Positions 1 through 6,700 of a stretch of DNA of 9,611 nt are shown piece after piece. Source of the stretch: Caldimonas sp. (GTDB lineage: Bacteria; Pseudomonadota; Gammaproteobacteria; Burkholderiales; Burkholderiaceae_C); NCBI GenBank assembly GCA_030150305.1, contig JASLGD010000533.1, positions 1 to 9,611 on the forward strand. The letters run 5' to 3'. Within the stretch, counting starts at the first letter, position 1, and each line of letters begins with the position of its first letter. Position numbers and translations under genes: made by a program. Under the pieces are notes generated by a model, which was not told where the DNA came from, ran no database searches, and worked only from the letters and a program-made list of their open reading frames with translations.

Positions 1-137
1 GCGAGGCGTGGCGTGCGTGGGGCGCAGCGATCGGCGCCGCGCCGGCGATCGTGACGCTCGAAGGCGATGCCGGCGCTGCCGCAGCGGCCGACCTCGAGGC
101 CGCGTTCGCGTCGCCGACGGCTGTGGTTGCGCCATGA
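1..137 (+). CDS. C-terminal end of an upstream protein, probably DUF2868 family (partial)
   Basis: Only the last 44 codons of this gene are present; it enters from the left edge in the frame whose codons begin at position 3 and stops at TGA 135-137. The tail contains AIGAAPAIVTLEGDAGAAAADLEAAF, split here as AIGAAPAIVTLEGDAG followed by an Ala-rich stretch. The stop overlaps the ATG of the next gene (ATGA, 134-137), a sign of translational coupling. The family call rests mainly on context: in many proteobacteria a DUF2868 membrane protein lies directly before a DUF3482 GTPase, and the tail is compatible with that. The fragment has no catalytic motif and no membrane segment, so the role is unknown. 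Coding status is well supported by the unbroken frame and ATGA junction; the family is inferred. Confidence 0.6.
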   Translation, partial: EAWRAWGAAIGAAPAIVTLEGDAGAAAAADLEAAFASPTAVVAP

Positions 138-1702
138 GCGACGAGCGCACGCCCGCCGACGTCGACACTGCCGGCTGCAGCGTCGCGCTGAGCCTCGTCT
201 CGCACACCAACGTCGGCAAGACGACGCTCGCGCGGACGCTCCTCGTTCGCGACGTCGGCGAGGTGCGCGACGCGCCGCACGTCACCGAGTTCAACGAGGT
301 CCACACGCTCGTCGAGACCGCGGCCGGCGAGCGTCTCTGCTTGTGGGACACGCCCGGCTTCGGCGACACCGTGCGGCTCGTCAAGCGCCTGCGCGCCGCC
401 GAGCGTCCGATCGTGCGCTTCCTGAGCGAGACGTGGGACCGCTGGCGCGACCGTGCCTTCTGGGCGAGCCAGCAGGCGGTCCGCAACCTGCGCGACGACG
501 CCGACGTGCTGCTCTACCTCGTCGACGCGTCGCAGTCGCCCGAGGCGGCGGCGTACGTCGCGCCCGAGATGGAGCTGCTCGGCTGGATCGGCAAGCCCGT
601 GGTCGTGCTGCTCAACCAGCTCGGCGCGCCCGGGGCCGAGGGCAGCGCCGCCGACGCCGACGACGCTGCGCGCTGGCAGCGCGTGCTCGCCGGCGTCGCG
701 ATCGTTCGCGCGGTGCTGCCGCTCGACGCGTTCGCGCGTTGCTGGGTCCAGGAGCTGACGCTGTTGCGCGTCGTCGAGATCGCGTTGCCGGCCGAGCGCC
801 AGGCGGCGATGGCGCGCCTCGGCGCGGCGTGGCGTGCGCGCCGCGAGGCGACGTTCCTCGCGGCGATGCACGCGGTCGCGGCGAGCGTCGCGCGCACCGC
901 GCTCGCGACCGAGCCGGTCGCCGACCGCGCCGACATCAAGACGCGGCTGCGCCAGGTCGGCGCCGCGATCGGCATCGGCAAGGGCGACGACTCGCCGACC
1001 GCGCTCGCGCAGCGCGCGCTCGCCGAGCGGCTCGACGACGAGGCGCGTGCCGATACGCTCGCGCTGATCCGCCTGCACGGGCTCGGCGGCGGCGCCGAGC
1101 GCGACGTCGTCGAGCGGCTCGCGACCGCGTACGACCTCCGCTTGCGCGTCGACGAAGCGAACGCCGCGGTCTGGGGCGGCGCGGTCACCGGCGCGCTGAT
1201 GGGGCTGAAGGCCGACGTGCTGAGCGGCGGCCTCACGCTCGGCGGCGGATTGCTCACCGGCGGCATCCTCGGCGCGCTCGGCGGCGCCGGGATCGCGCGC
1301 GGCGTCAACCTCGTTCGCGGCACCGACCGTTCGTTCGTCGCCTGGCGGGGCGAGACGCTCGACGCCGTCGTCGACGCGGCGCTGCTGCGCTACCTCGCGG
1401 TCGCCCACTTCGGCCGCGGCCGCGGCGACTGGGCGCAGGGGCAGTCGCCGGCGCACTGGAGGGACGTCGTCGCCGTCGCGCTCGCGCCGCATCGCGCCGC
1501 GCTCGCGGCCGCGTGGGCCGAGCGCGCGCTCGGCGCCGGCGACGTCGCGGACAGCGCGGCCGTCGACGTGCTCGCTGCGCGGCTCGAGCCGATCGTCCGC
1601 GACGCCGCGTGGCAGGCGTTGCGCCGCCTCTATCCGCAAGCGGACATGGCGGCCGTTGCAGCCGAGAATGTGCCTGCCGCCGCCACGGCTTCGCCACCAT
1701 GA
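134..1702 (+). CDS. DUF3482-type P-loop GTPase, possibly membrane-associated
   Basis: Protein of 522 aa. The N-terminal third is a TRAFAC/Era-like G domain. The P-loop is S23-HTNV-G28-K29-T30, with Ser where the usual first Gly stands. Switch II is W71-DTPGF-G77. The base-recognition element is NQLG at 161-164, preceded by hydrophobic VVVLL; it is not the classical NKxD. The C-terminal two thirds fit DUF3482 and contain a long Gly/Ala-rich hydrophobic stretch at about residues 344-395, which could insert into or lie on a membrane. The ATG at 134 is chosen because it overlaps the upstream stop as ATGA; further upstream this frame would lie under the preceding gene. It ends in a second ATGA overlap with the HAD gene. 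The cellular role of this family is not established as far as I know. The GTPase call is firm, the function is not. Confidence 0.88.
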   Translation: MSDERTPADVDTAGCSVALSLVSHTNVGKTTLARTLLVRDVGEVRDAPHVTEFNEVHTLVETAAGERLCLWDTPGFGDTVRLVKRLRAAERPIVRFLSETWDRWRDRAFWASQQAVRNLRDDADVLLYLVDASQSPEAAAYVAPEMELLGWIGKPVVVLLNQLGAPGAEGSAADADDAARWQRVLAGVAIVRAVLPLDAFARCWVQELTLLRVVEIALPAERQAAMARLGAAWRARREATFLAAMHAVAASVARTALATEPVADRADIKTRLRQVGAAIGIGKGDDSPTALAQRALAERLDDEARADTLALIRLHGLGGGAERDVVERLATAYDLRLRVDEANAAVWGGAVTGALMGLKADVLSGGLTLGGGLLTGGILGALGGAGIARGVNLVRGTDRSFVAWRGETLDAVVDAALLRYLAVAHFGRGRGDWAQGQSPAHWRDVVAVALAPHRAALAAAWAERALGAGDVADSAAVDVLAARLEPIVRDAAWQALRRLYPQADMAAVAAENVPAAATASPP

Positions 1703-2427
1703 CCTCCGCTGCCACGCTGCACGACGTCCGCGCGCTCGTCTTCGACGTCTTCGGCACCGTCGTCGACTGGCGCTCGGCGATCGTGCGCGACGGCCGCGCG
1801 CTCGCAGCGGCGAAAGGACTCGCCGTCGACTGGGAGGCGTTTGCCGATGCCTGGCGCGCGGGCTACCAGCCGGCGATGCAGCGCGTGCGCAGCGGCGCCG
1901 TCGGCTGGACGACGATCGATCGCCTGCACCGCGAGATCCTCGACGCGCTGCTGCCGCGCTTCGGGCTCGCCGGCCTCGACGAGCGCGAGCGCGACGAGCT
2001 CAACCGCGTCTGGCATCGCCTCGATCCGTGGCCCGACGCCGTCGCCGGCCTCGGGCGTCTGAAGCGCCGCTTCACGATCGCGACGCTCTCGAACGGCAAC
2101 GTCTCGCTCCTGGTCGACATGGCCAAGCGCGCCGGCCTGCCGTGGGACACGGTGCTGTCGGCCGAGCTGTTCGGCCACTACAAGCCCGACCGCGAGGTCT
2201 ACCTCGGCGCAGCGCGCGTGCTCGACGTCGCACCGCACGAGCTGCTGATGGTCGCCGCGCACCCGAGCGACCTCGCCGCCGCGGCGCGGGCCGGGCTGCG
2301 CACCGCGTACGTCCCGCGGCCGCTCGAGCACGGCGCCGGCAGCGCGCCGCACGATCCGCCCGGCGAGCAGACGTTCGACGTCGTCGCCGCCGACTTCGGC
2401 GCGCTCGCCGATCGGCTCGGCGCCTGA
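1699..2427 (+). CDS. HAD-superfamily hydrolase, haloacid dehalogenase type II-like
   Basis: Protein of 242 aa, normal size for the L-2-haloacid dehalogenase-like HAD group. Motif I is FDVFGT with nucleophile D16 and the following VVDWR typical of the group. The cap begins after about residue 24 and includes WRAGYQP at 52-58, where R53 is a plausible substrate-carboxylate contact. Motif II is S131-NGN, the conserved lysine is K162 in GHYKPD, and motif III is H188-PSD191. Characterised dehalogenases have Ser and Asn in the SSNxxD version of motif III; here the corresponding positions are Ala and His, so true dehalogenase activity is doubtful and another small phosphorylated or acidic substrate is possible. 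The start ATG overlaps the GTPase stop (ATGA, 1699-1702), so translation is probably coupled to that gene. Family firm, substrate unknown. Confidence 0.9.
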   Translation: MTSAATLHDVRALVFDVFGTVVDWRSAIVRDGRALAAAKGLAVDWEAFADAWRAGYQPAMQRVRSGAVGWTTIDRLHREILDALLPRFGLAGLDERERDELNRVWHRLDPWPDAVAGLGRLKRRFTIATLSNGNVSLLVDMAKRAGLPWDTVLSAELFGHYKPDREVYLGAARVLDVAPHELLMVAAHPSDLAAAARAGLRTAYVPRPLEHGAGSAPHDPPGEQTFDVVAADFGALADRLGA

Positions 2428-2437
2428 CGTGCATGTC

Positions 2438-2441
2438 GGAG
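2438..2441 (+). promoter_or_regulatory. Shine-Dalgarno site for the DinB-family gene
   Basis: GGAG, 6 nt before ATG 2448. It lies downstream of the alternative ATG at 2433, which has no such site, and so decides the start in favour of 2448. Confidence 0.55.
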
Positions 2442-2447
2442 AACGCC

Positions 2448-3005
2448 ATGGAGCTGCTTTCGTTCCTCCGCAACCAGGCGCGCGCCAACCGCCTCGCCAA
2501 CCATCGGCTGCACGCCGCGATGCGCGCGCTCTCGCACGCCGACTACGTCGCGCCGCGGACGAGCTTCTTCCCGAGCCTCGCCGAGACGCTCGAGCACATC
2601 CTCGCGGTCGACCTCTATTACCTCGCCGCGCTGCACGGCGACCGCGCGATGGAGCGGATCTGGAGCACGGCGCCGCGCGGCGTCGCGTTCGCCGAGCTCG
2701 CCGCAGCGCAGGCGGCGGCGGACGAACGCTTCATCGCGCACGTCGAGTCGCTCGACGCGGCGGCGCTCGACGACGTCGTCGATCTCGACCGCGGCGGCGG
2801 CCGCATCCAGCGCGAGCGCCGCGGCCCCGTCATCGCGCATCTCCTCAACCACCAGGTCCACCACCGCGGCCAGGCGCACGCGATGCTCGCCGGCACCGCG
2901 GTCAGGCCGCCGCAGCTCGACGAGTTCCTGATGCCGAGCGAAGCGCATCTGCGCGACGACGACCTGCGCGCGCTCGGCTGGAGCGAGGCGAAGCTCTTCT
3001 CCTGA
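2448..3005 (+). CDS. DinB-family putative metal-dependent protein
   Basis: Protein of 185 aa from ATG 2448, a four-helix-bundle DinB/YfiT-type protein. The metal triad expected in this fold is visible: H50 in LAETLEHILAVD, and H135 with H139 in the NHQVHHRGQ motif (H-x3-H). The PPQLDEFL segment after the third helix is also typical. Characterised relatives include bacillithiol or mycothiol transferases and maleylpyruvate isomerase, but most members, including this betaproteobacterial type, have no known reaction. An alternative in-frame ATG lies at 2433 (190 aa). I prefer 2448 because GGAG at 2438-2441 sits 6 nt before it and the MELLSFLRNQARAN N-terminus fits the family. The gap to the HAD stop is 20 nt and the next gene starts 12 nt after the stop, so it probably belongs to the same transcript. 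Confidence 0.85.
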   Translation: MELLSFLRNQARANRLANHRLHAAMRALSHADYVAPRTSFFPSLAETLEHILAVDLYYLAALHGDRAMERIWSTAPRGVAFAELAAAQAAADERFIAHVESLDAAALDDVVDLDRGGGRIQRERRGPVIAHLLNHQVHHRGQAHAMLAGTAVRPPQLDEFLMPSEAHLRDDDLRALGWSEAKLFS

Positions 3006-3017
3006 GGCAGGCGCGCG

Positions 3018-4157
3018 ATGGACAACGTCTACCTCACGCCCGAGCACGAGCTGCTGCGCGAGCAGGTCGCGCGCTTTCTCGCGCGCGAGGTCGAGCCGCA
3101 CGCGCTGGCGTGGGAAGACGCCGGAATGACGCCGCGCGAGGTGCTGCGCAAGCTCGGCGCCGCCGGCCTCCTCGGCCTGATGTTCGAGGGCGAGTACGGC
3201 GGCGGCGACGCCGATGCGCTGACCAACCTCGTCTTCGCCGAGGCGCTCTCGCAGTCGACATTCGGCGGCTTCGTCATCACCGTGCTCGTCCACACCGACA
3301 TGGCGAGCCCGCACCTGCACCACGCGGGAACGCCAGCGCAGAAGGCGCGCTGGATGCCGGGCATCACGGCGGGAACGACGGTCACCGCGGTCGCGGTGAC
3401 GGAGCCCGGCGCCGGCTCGGATGTCGCCGGCCTGCGCACCACCGCGACGCGCTCTGCCGACGGCAGCGAATGGGTGCTGAACGGCAGCAAGCTGTTCATC
3501 ACCAACGGCGTCCACGCCGACCTCGTCTTCGTCGCCGCGCGCACCGGCAGCGCGCGCCACGCGATCTCGATGTTCGCGGTCGAGAAGGGGACGCCGGGCT
3601 TCACCGTCGGCCGTGCGCTCGACAAGACGGGATGGCTCTCGTCCGACACCGCCGAGCTCGTCTTCGACGACTGCCGCATTCCCGCCGACCAGCTGCTCGG
3701 CGAGGAGCACCGCGGCTTCCACGCGGTGATGAAGAACTTCCAGACCGAGCGGATCGCGCTCGCCGCGATGGCGGTCGGCCACGCGACGCAGGCGCTGCGC
3801 CTCACGCTCGAGCACGTCCGCGACCGTGCCGCCTTCGGCGCGACGCTGTTCGACAAGCAGGTCGTCCGCCAGCGCCTCGCGATGCTCGACGCGCGCGTGC
3901 GCGCGGCGCGCGCGTTCATGTACCACTGCGCGTGGCGCGTGATCCGCGGCGACGACGTCGTCCAGGAGGTCTCGATGCTGAAGGCGCTGACCGGCGAGCT
4001 CGTCAACGACGTCGTGCAGACGTGCCAGCAGTTCCACGGCGGCATGGGCTACATGCGCGGCACGGCGATCGAGCGGCTCTGGCGCGACGCCCGCATCCTC
4101 GCGATCGGCGGCGGCGCGACCGAGGTGATGCTCGACGAAGTGGCCAAGCGCTACTGA
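3018..4157 (+). CDS. Acyl-CoA dehydrogenase family protein
   Basis: Protein of 379 aa, usual length for a soluble homotetrameric FAD acyl-CoA dehydrogenase, which introduces the alpha-beta double bond into an acyl-CoA and passes electrons to electron-transfer flavoprotein. The N-terminal helical domain spans about 1-115. The flavin/substrate signature AVTEPGAGSD is at 126-135 and starts the middle beta domain. The C-terminal helical domain carries QQFHGGMGYMRGTAIERLWRD (shown here as QQFHGGMGYM then RGTAIERLWRD). The position of the catalytic Glu of medium-chain enzymes (YEGT) is Gly here (IGGGATEVM). E244 in FQTERI aligns with the catalytic Glu of the isovaleryl-CoA and long-chain enzymes. 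GAGG at 3004-3007 overlaps the DinB stop and may serve as ribosome site. With the downstream hydratase and HMG-CoA lyase, a branched acyl-CoA is a reasonable substrate guess (isovaleryl- or citronellyl-type), but it does not look like textbook LiuA. Confidence 0.93.
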   Translation: MDNVYLTPEHELLREQVARFLAREVEPHALAWEDAGMTPREVLRKLGAAGLLGLMFEGEYGGGDADALTNLVFAEALSQSTFGGFVITVLVHTDMASPHLHHAGTPAQKARWMPGITAGTTVTAVAVTEPGAGSDVAGLRTTATRSADGSEWVLNGSKLFITNGVHADLVFVAARTGSARHAISMFAVEKGTPGFTVGRALDKTGWLSSDTAELVFDDCRIPADQLLGEEHRGFHAVMKNFQTERIALAAMAVGHATQALRLTLEHVRDRAAFGATLFDKQVVRQRLAMLDARVRAARAFMYHCAWRVIRGDDVVQEVSMLKALTGELVNDVVQTCQQFHGGMGYMRGTAIERLWRDARILAIGGGATEVMLDEVAKRY

Positions 4158-4205
4158 GCCTTTCGTGATGGGCTACCCTCGACGCCTGCACCGGACTCCC
4201 GCGCC

Positions 4206-5000
4206 ATGACGACCTCGGCTCTCCGCATCGAACGCGACGCAACGCGCGCGGTCGCGCGCGTCTGGCTCGACCGCCCCGAGATCCGCAACGCGCTCGACGC
4301 CGCGCTGATCGGCGAGCTCGCGGCCACGTTCAAGGCGCTCGCCGCCGACGACGGCGTGCGCGCGATCGTCGTCGGCGGCAGCGGCAAGGCGTTCTGCGCC
4401 GGCGCCGACCTCGGCGCGATGCGCGACGCGGCGTCGTTCACGTGGGAGCAGAACCACGCCGACGCGTCGCGCCTCGCCGAGATGCTGTGGTCGCTCTGGA
4501 GCTGCCCGGTGCCGGTGATCGCGCGCATTCACGGCGACTGCTACGCCGGCGGGCTCGGCATCGCGTCGGTGTGCGACATCCGCGTCGTCGCCGAGGGCGT
4601 CACGTTCTCGCTCAGCGAAGCGCGGCTCGGCCTTCTGCCGGCGACGATCAGCCCCTACGTCGTCCGCGCGATGGGCGAGCAGGCGGCGCGGCGCTGGTTC
4701 GTCACCGCCGAGCGCTTCGGCGCCGCCGAGGCGAAGGCGTGCGGCTTCGCGCACGAGGTCTGCGCCGCGGATGAGATCGACGCCGTCGTCGGCCGCATCG
4801 TCGATGCGATCGTCGCCAACGCGCCGCTCGCGACGCGGGCGTGCAAGCAGCTCGTGCGCGACGTCGCCGGCCGCGAGATCAGCGCCGAGCTGCGCGCCGA
4901 CACTGCGCGCCGGATCGCCGACATCCGCGTCGGCGCCGAAGGGCGCGAGGGCATCGCGAGCTTCCTCGAGAAGCGGAAGCCCTCGTGGCAGCTGCGCTGA
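4206..5000 (+). CDS. Enoyl-CoA hydratase/isomerase, methylglutaconyl-CoA hydratase (LiuC)-like
   Basis: Protein of 264 aa, a complete crotonase-fold enzyme. The first oxyanion-hole segment is GKAFCAGADL (FCAGADL at 63-69) and the second is GDCYAGGLG at 110-118. The second catalytic Glu is kept as E138 in SLSEARLGLLP. The first Glu position of classical hydratases is Gly118, which I recognise as normal in the LiuC-type group rather than a defect. PATISPYVVRAMGEQAARR followed by TAERF is also characteristic of that group. The likely reaction is hydration of 3-methylglutaconyl-CoA to HMG-CoA, or of isohexenylglutaconyl-CoA if the pathway is the acyclic terpene one (AtuE). HMG-CoA lyase two genes downstream would use the product. 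A 48-nt gap separates it from the dehydrogenase; I see no convincing promoter there and no clear Shine-Dalgarno. Crotonase call firm, substrate inferred. Confidence 0.9.
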   Translation: MTTSALRIERDATRAVARVWLDRPEIRNALDAALIGELAATFKALAADDGVRAIVVGGSGKAFCAGADLGAMRDAASFTWEQNHADASRLAEMLWSLWSCPVPVIARIHGDCYAGGLGIASVCDIRVVAEGVTFSLSEARLGLLPATISPYVVRAMGEQAARRWFVTAERFGAAEAKACGFAHEVCAADEIDAVVGRIVDAIVANAPLATRACKQLVRDVAGREISAELRADTARRIADIRVGAEGREGIASFLEKRKPSWQLR

Positions 5001-5001
5001 C

Positions 5002-5616
5002 ATGAATCTCGACCTGACGCAGCTCGTCGCGATCGCCGCAGCGCTCGGCTGGGCGAGCGGTCTGCGCCTGTACGCGGTCGTCTTCCTGACCGGCCTCGCC
5101 GGCTGGCTCGGCTGGGTCCATCTGCCAGGCGATCTTCACGTCTTGTCCTCGCCGATCGTCCTCGGCGCGAGCGGGCTGATGCTCCTGCTCGAGTTCTTCG
5201 TCGACAAGATCCCCGGCCTCGACAGCGTCTGGGACGCGATCCACACGTTCGTCCGCATTCCCGCCGGCGCCGCGCTCGCCGGAGCGGTGTTCGGCGGCGA
5301 CCAGGCGAGCTGGGTCACCGCCGCGGCGCTGATGGGCGGCACGCTCGCGGCGACGAGCCACGCCGCCAAGCTGACGACACGAGCGTCGGCGAACACGTCG
5401 CCCGAGCCGTTTTCGAACATCGCGCTGTCGCTGCTCGGCGACGGCGCGGTGCCGGTGATGCTGTGGCTCTCGTGGGCGCATCCGGTCGTCGCGCTCGTCG
5501 TGCTCGCCGCCGTCGTCGTCGTCTCGCTCGTCGTCGTCTGGGTGCTCTGGCGCTTCATCGCGCGGCTGATGCGGCGGATGCGCGGCGGCCACGTCGAGCC
5601 CGCGCTCGAGCGCTGA
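5002..5616 (+). CDS. DUF4126 family integral membrane protein
   Basis: Protein of 204 aa beginning one base after the hydratase stop (TGA 4998-5000). Predicted hydrophobic segments lie at about 8-37, 48-67, 86-98, 102-120 and a long C-terminal one at about 150-190, the last rich in Val and encoded by GTC repeats (5511-5538). The signature of the family is visible: ASGLRLYAVVFLTGLAG near the N-terminus and EFFVDKIPGLDSVWDAIHTF followed by VRIPAG at 64-89, plus SHAAKLTTRASANTSPEP on the third loop. The C-terminus is basic (RLMRRMR), expected to face the cytoplasm. Function of DUF4126 is not known to me. Its position between two pathway enzymes suggests co-expression but gives no mechanism. No clear ribosome site precedes it, so it may be translated by coupling to the hydratase gene. 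Confidence 0.88.
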   Translation: MNLDLTQLVAIAAALGWASGLRLYAVVFLTGLAGWLGWVHLPGDLHVLSSPIVLGASGLMLLLEFFVDKIPGLDSVWDAIHTFVRIPAGAALAGAVFGGDQASWVTAAALMGGTLAATSHAAKLTTRASANTSPEPFSNIALSLLGDGAVPVMLWLSWAHPVVALVVLAAVVVVSLVVVWVLWRFIARLMRRMRGGHVEPALER

Positions 5617-5634
5617 GCGCCGCGCCATTCGCAA

Positions 5635-5642
5635 GAGAGGAG
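5635..5642 (+). promoter_or_regulatory. Strong Shine-Dalgarno site for HMG-CoA lyase
   Basis: GAGAGGAG with the AGGAG core 5 nt before ATG 5648. It is the strongest ribosome site in the window and fixes the start of the lyase gene. Confidence 0.75.
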
Positions 5643-5647
5643 CCGCC

Positions 5648-6574
5648 ATGCTGCCTGCACGCGTCACGCTCGTCGACGTCGGCCCGCGCGACGGGCTGCA
5701 GAACGAGAAGCAGACCGTCGACGCCGCGGTCAAGATCGAGCTCGTCCACCGCTTGCAGGCGGCGGGCCTGCGCGAAATCGAGGTCACGAGCTTCGTCAGC
5801 CCGAAGTGGGTGCCGCAGATGGCCGACAACGCGGCGGTGATGAAGGGCATCGCGAGAAAGCCCGGCGTGCGCCATTCGGTGCTGATCCCGAACACGAAGG
5901 GGCTCGATGCCGCCCTCTCGGCGCCGCGCGCCGAGTGGCCCGACGAGATCGTCGTCTTCGCGGCGGCGACCGAGGCATTCAGCCAGAAGAACATCAACTG
6001 CTCGATCGCCGAGAGCATCGAGCGCTTCCGCCCCGTCGTCGACGCGGCGAAGAAGCACGGCATCAGGGTGCGCGGCGCGATCTCGGTCGCGCTCGGCTGC
6101 CCGTACCAGGGCGAAGTCAGCGCCGACGAGGTCGAACGCGTCGTGCGCCTGATCCAGGAGATCGGCGTCGACCATTGCGGCATCGCCGACACGATCGGCG
6201 TCGGCACGCCCAGGCGCGTCCAGGCGGTGCTCGAGCGCGCGCTGAGGCATTACCCGATCGCCGAGGTGAGCGGCCATTTCCACGACACCTACGGCCAGGC
6301 GATCGGCAACGTCTACGCGAGCCTCGAGGTCGGCATCGCGACGTTCGACGCCAGCGTCGCCGGCCTCGGCGGCTGCCCGTACGCGAAAGGCGCGACCGGC
6401 AACGTCGCGACCGAGGACGTCCTCTTCCTGCTCGACGGGCTCGGCATCGAGACCGGCGTCTCGCTCGACGGCGTCGTCGACGCCGCCGCCTACATCTCGG
6501 GCGTGCTCGGCAGAAAGCCGGTTTCGCGCGTCGCCAACGCGCTGCTCGCCAAGCGCGCCGCCGCCGCGCAGTGA
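5648..6574 (+). CDS. mvaB: Hydroxymethylglutaryl-CoA lyase
   Basis: Protein of 308 aa, standard length for bacterial HMG-CoA lyase (also called LiuE in leucine operons), a cytoplasmic TIM-barrel enzyme cleaving HMG-CoA to acetyl-CoA and acetoacetate. The opening VDVGPRDGLQNE supplies R14 and metal ligand D15. The metal histidines are H210 and H212 in GHFHDTYGQ. The catalytic cysteine is C243 in the signature SVAGLGGCPYAKGATGN, followed by VATED. Other family marks are EVTSFVSPKWVPQMAD and AISVALGCPYQGEV. All key residues are present and no truncation is seen. It follows the DUF4126 gene by 31 nt with a strong ribosome site, and it is the last gene of the + strand run before a convergent junction. 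With the upstream hydratase it makes the end of a leucine/isovalerate or terpenoid degradation route; in other contexts the same enzyme only serves ketone body or HMG-CoA turnover. Confidence 0.97.
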   Translation: MLPARVTLVDVGPRDGLQNEKQTVDAAVKIELVHRLQAAGLREIEVTSFVSPKWVPQMADNAAVMKGIARKPGVRHSVLIPNTKGLDAALSAPRAEWPDEIVVFAAATEAFSQKNINCSIAESIERFRPVVDAAKKHGIRVRGAISVALGCPYQGEVSADEVERVVRLIQEIGVDHCGIADTIGVGTPRRVQAVLERALRHYPIAEVSGHFHDTYGQAIGNVYASLEVGIATFDASVAGLGGCPYAKGATGNVATEDVLFLLDGLGIETGVSLDGVVDAAAYISGVLGRKPVSRVANALLAKRAAAAQ

Positions 6575-6575
6575 T

Positions 6576-6590
6576 CCGCCGACGCGGCGG
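6576..6590. repeat. Small GC hairpin just after HMG-CoA lyase
   Basis: Inverted repeat CCGCC / GGCGG with a 5-nt loop, starting 2 nt after the lyase stop. There is no T-run after it, and such short GC repeats are common by chance at this base composition. It may help end transcription but cannot be called a terminator. Confidence 0.25.
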
Positions 6591-6620
6591 CGACGCAGAC
6601 CCGATGTAGCAGCGGCGTCG

Positions 6621-6635
6621 CCGGCCGAACGCCGG
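6621..6635. terminator. Possible hairpin terminator in the convergent gap
   Basis: Inverted repeat CCGGC / GCCGG with loop CGAAC, in the middle of the 124-nt gap between the convergent lyase and ferredoxin-NADP reductase genes. The stem is only 5 bp and no T-tract follows on either strand. The location is right for a bidirectional terminator, the structure is weak. Confidence 0.25.
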
Positions 6636-6681
6636 TCGTCGTGCCGACCTAGCGTCGCGTCGCAGCGCTGGTTCGCAGCGA

Positions 6682-6700
6682 GATCCTTGCGCTCAGGATC
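6682..6700 (-). terminator. Possible hairpin at the end of the fpr transcript
   Basis: Perfect inverted repeat GATCCT / AGGATC with a 7-nt loop, overlapping the stop codon of the ferredoxin-NADP reductase gene (6699-6701). It is less GC-rich than its surroundings, which makes chance less likely than for the other hairpins here. No T-tract follows on the minus strand, so intrinsic termination is uncertain. Confidence 0.3.

Noticed and set aside
514..1323. Long open frames on the opposite strand and in other frames across the GTPase, dehydrogenase and hydratase genes, some over 400 codons
   Set aside because: They are by-products of very high GC content: translations are dominated by Arg, Ala and Pro runs, have no family motifs, and lie over genes with complete conserved motifs.
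2433..2447. Earlier ATG for the DinB-family gene
   Set aside because: It has no ribosome site, while the ATG 15 nt later has GGAG at 6 nt spacing and a more family-like N-terminus.
4158..4205. Possible promoter before the hydratase gene (TACCCT at 4174-4179)
   Set aside because: The box matches only 3 of 6 consensus bases and no -35-like hexamer stands 16-18 nt upstream. The genes can be read as one transcript.
4524..4620. Hydratase apparently inactivated by loss of the first catalytic Glu (Gly118)
   Set aside because: Gly at this position, together with the kept Glu in SEARLGL and the PAxISPYVV stretch, is the pattern I recognise for LiuC-type hydratases, so it is not a sign of decay.
5511..5538. 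GTC-rich tandem triplets resembling a microsatellite
   Set aside because: In frame they encode the Val-rich last membrane segment of the DUF4126 protein; similar GTC runs occur in other genes here, so codon preference explains them.
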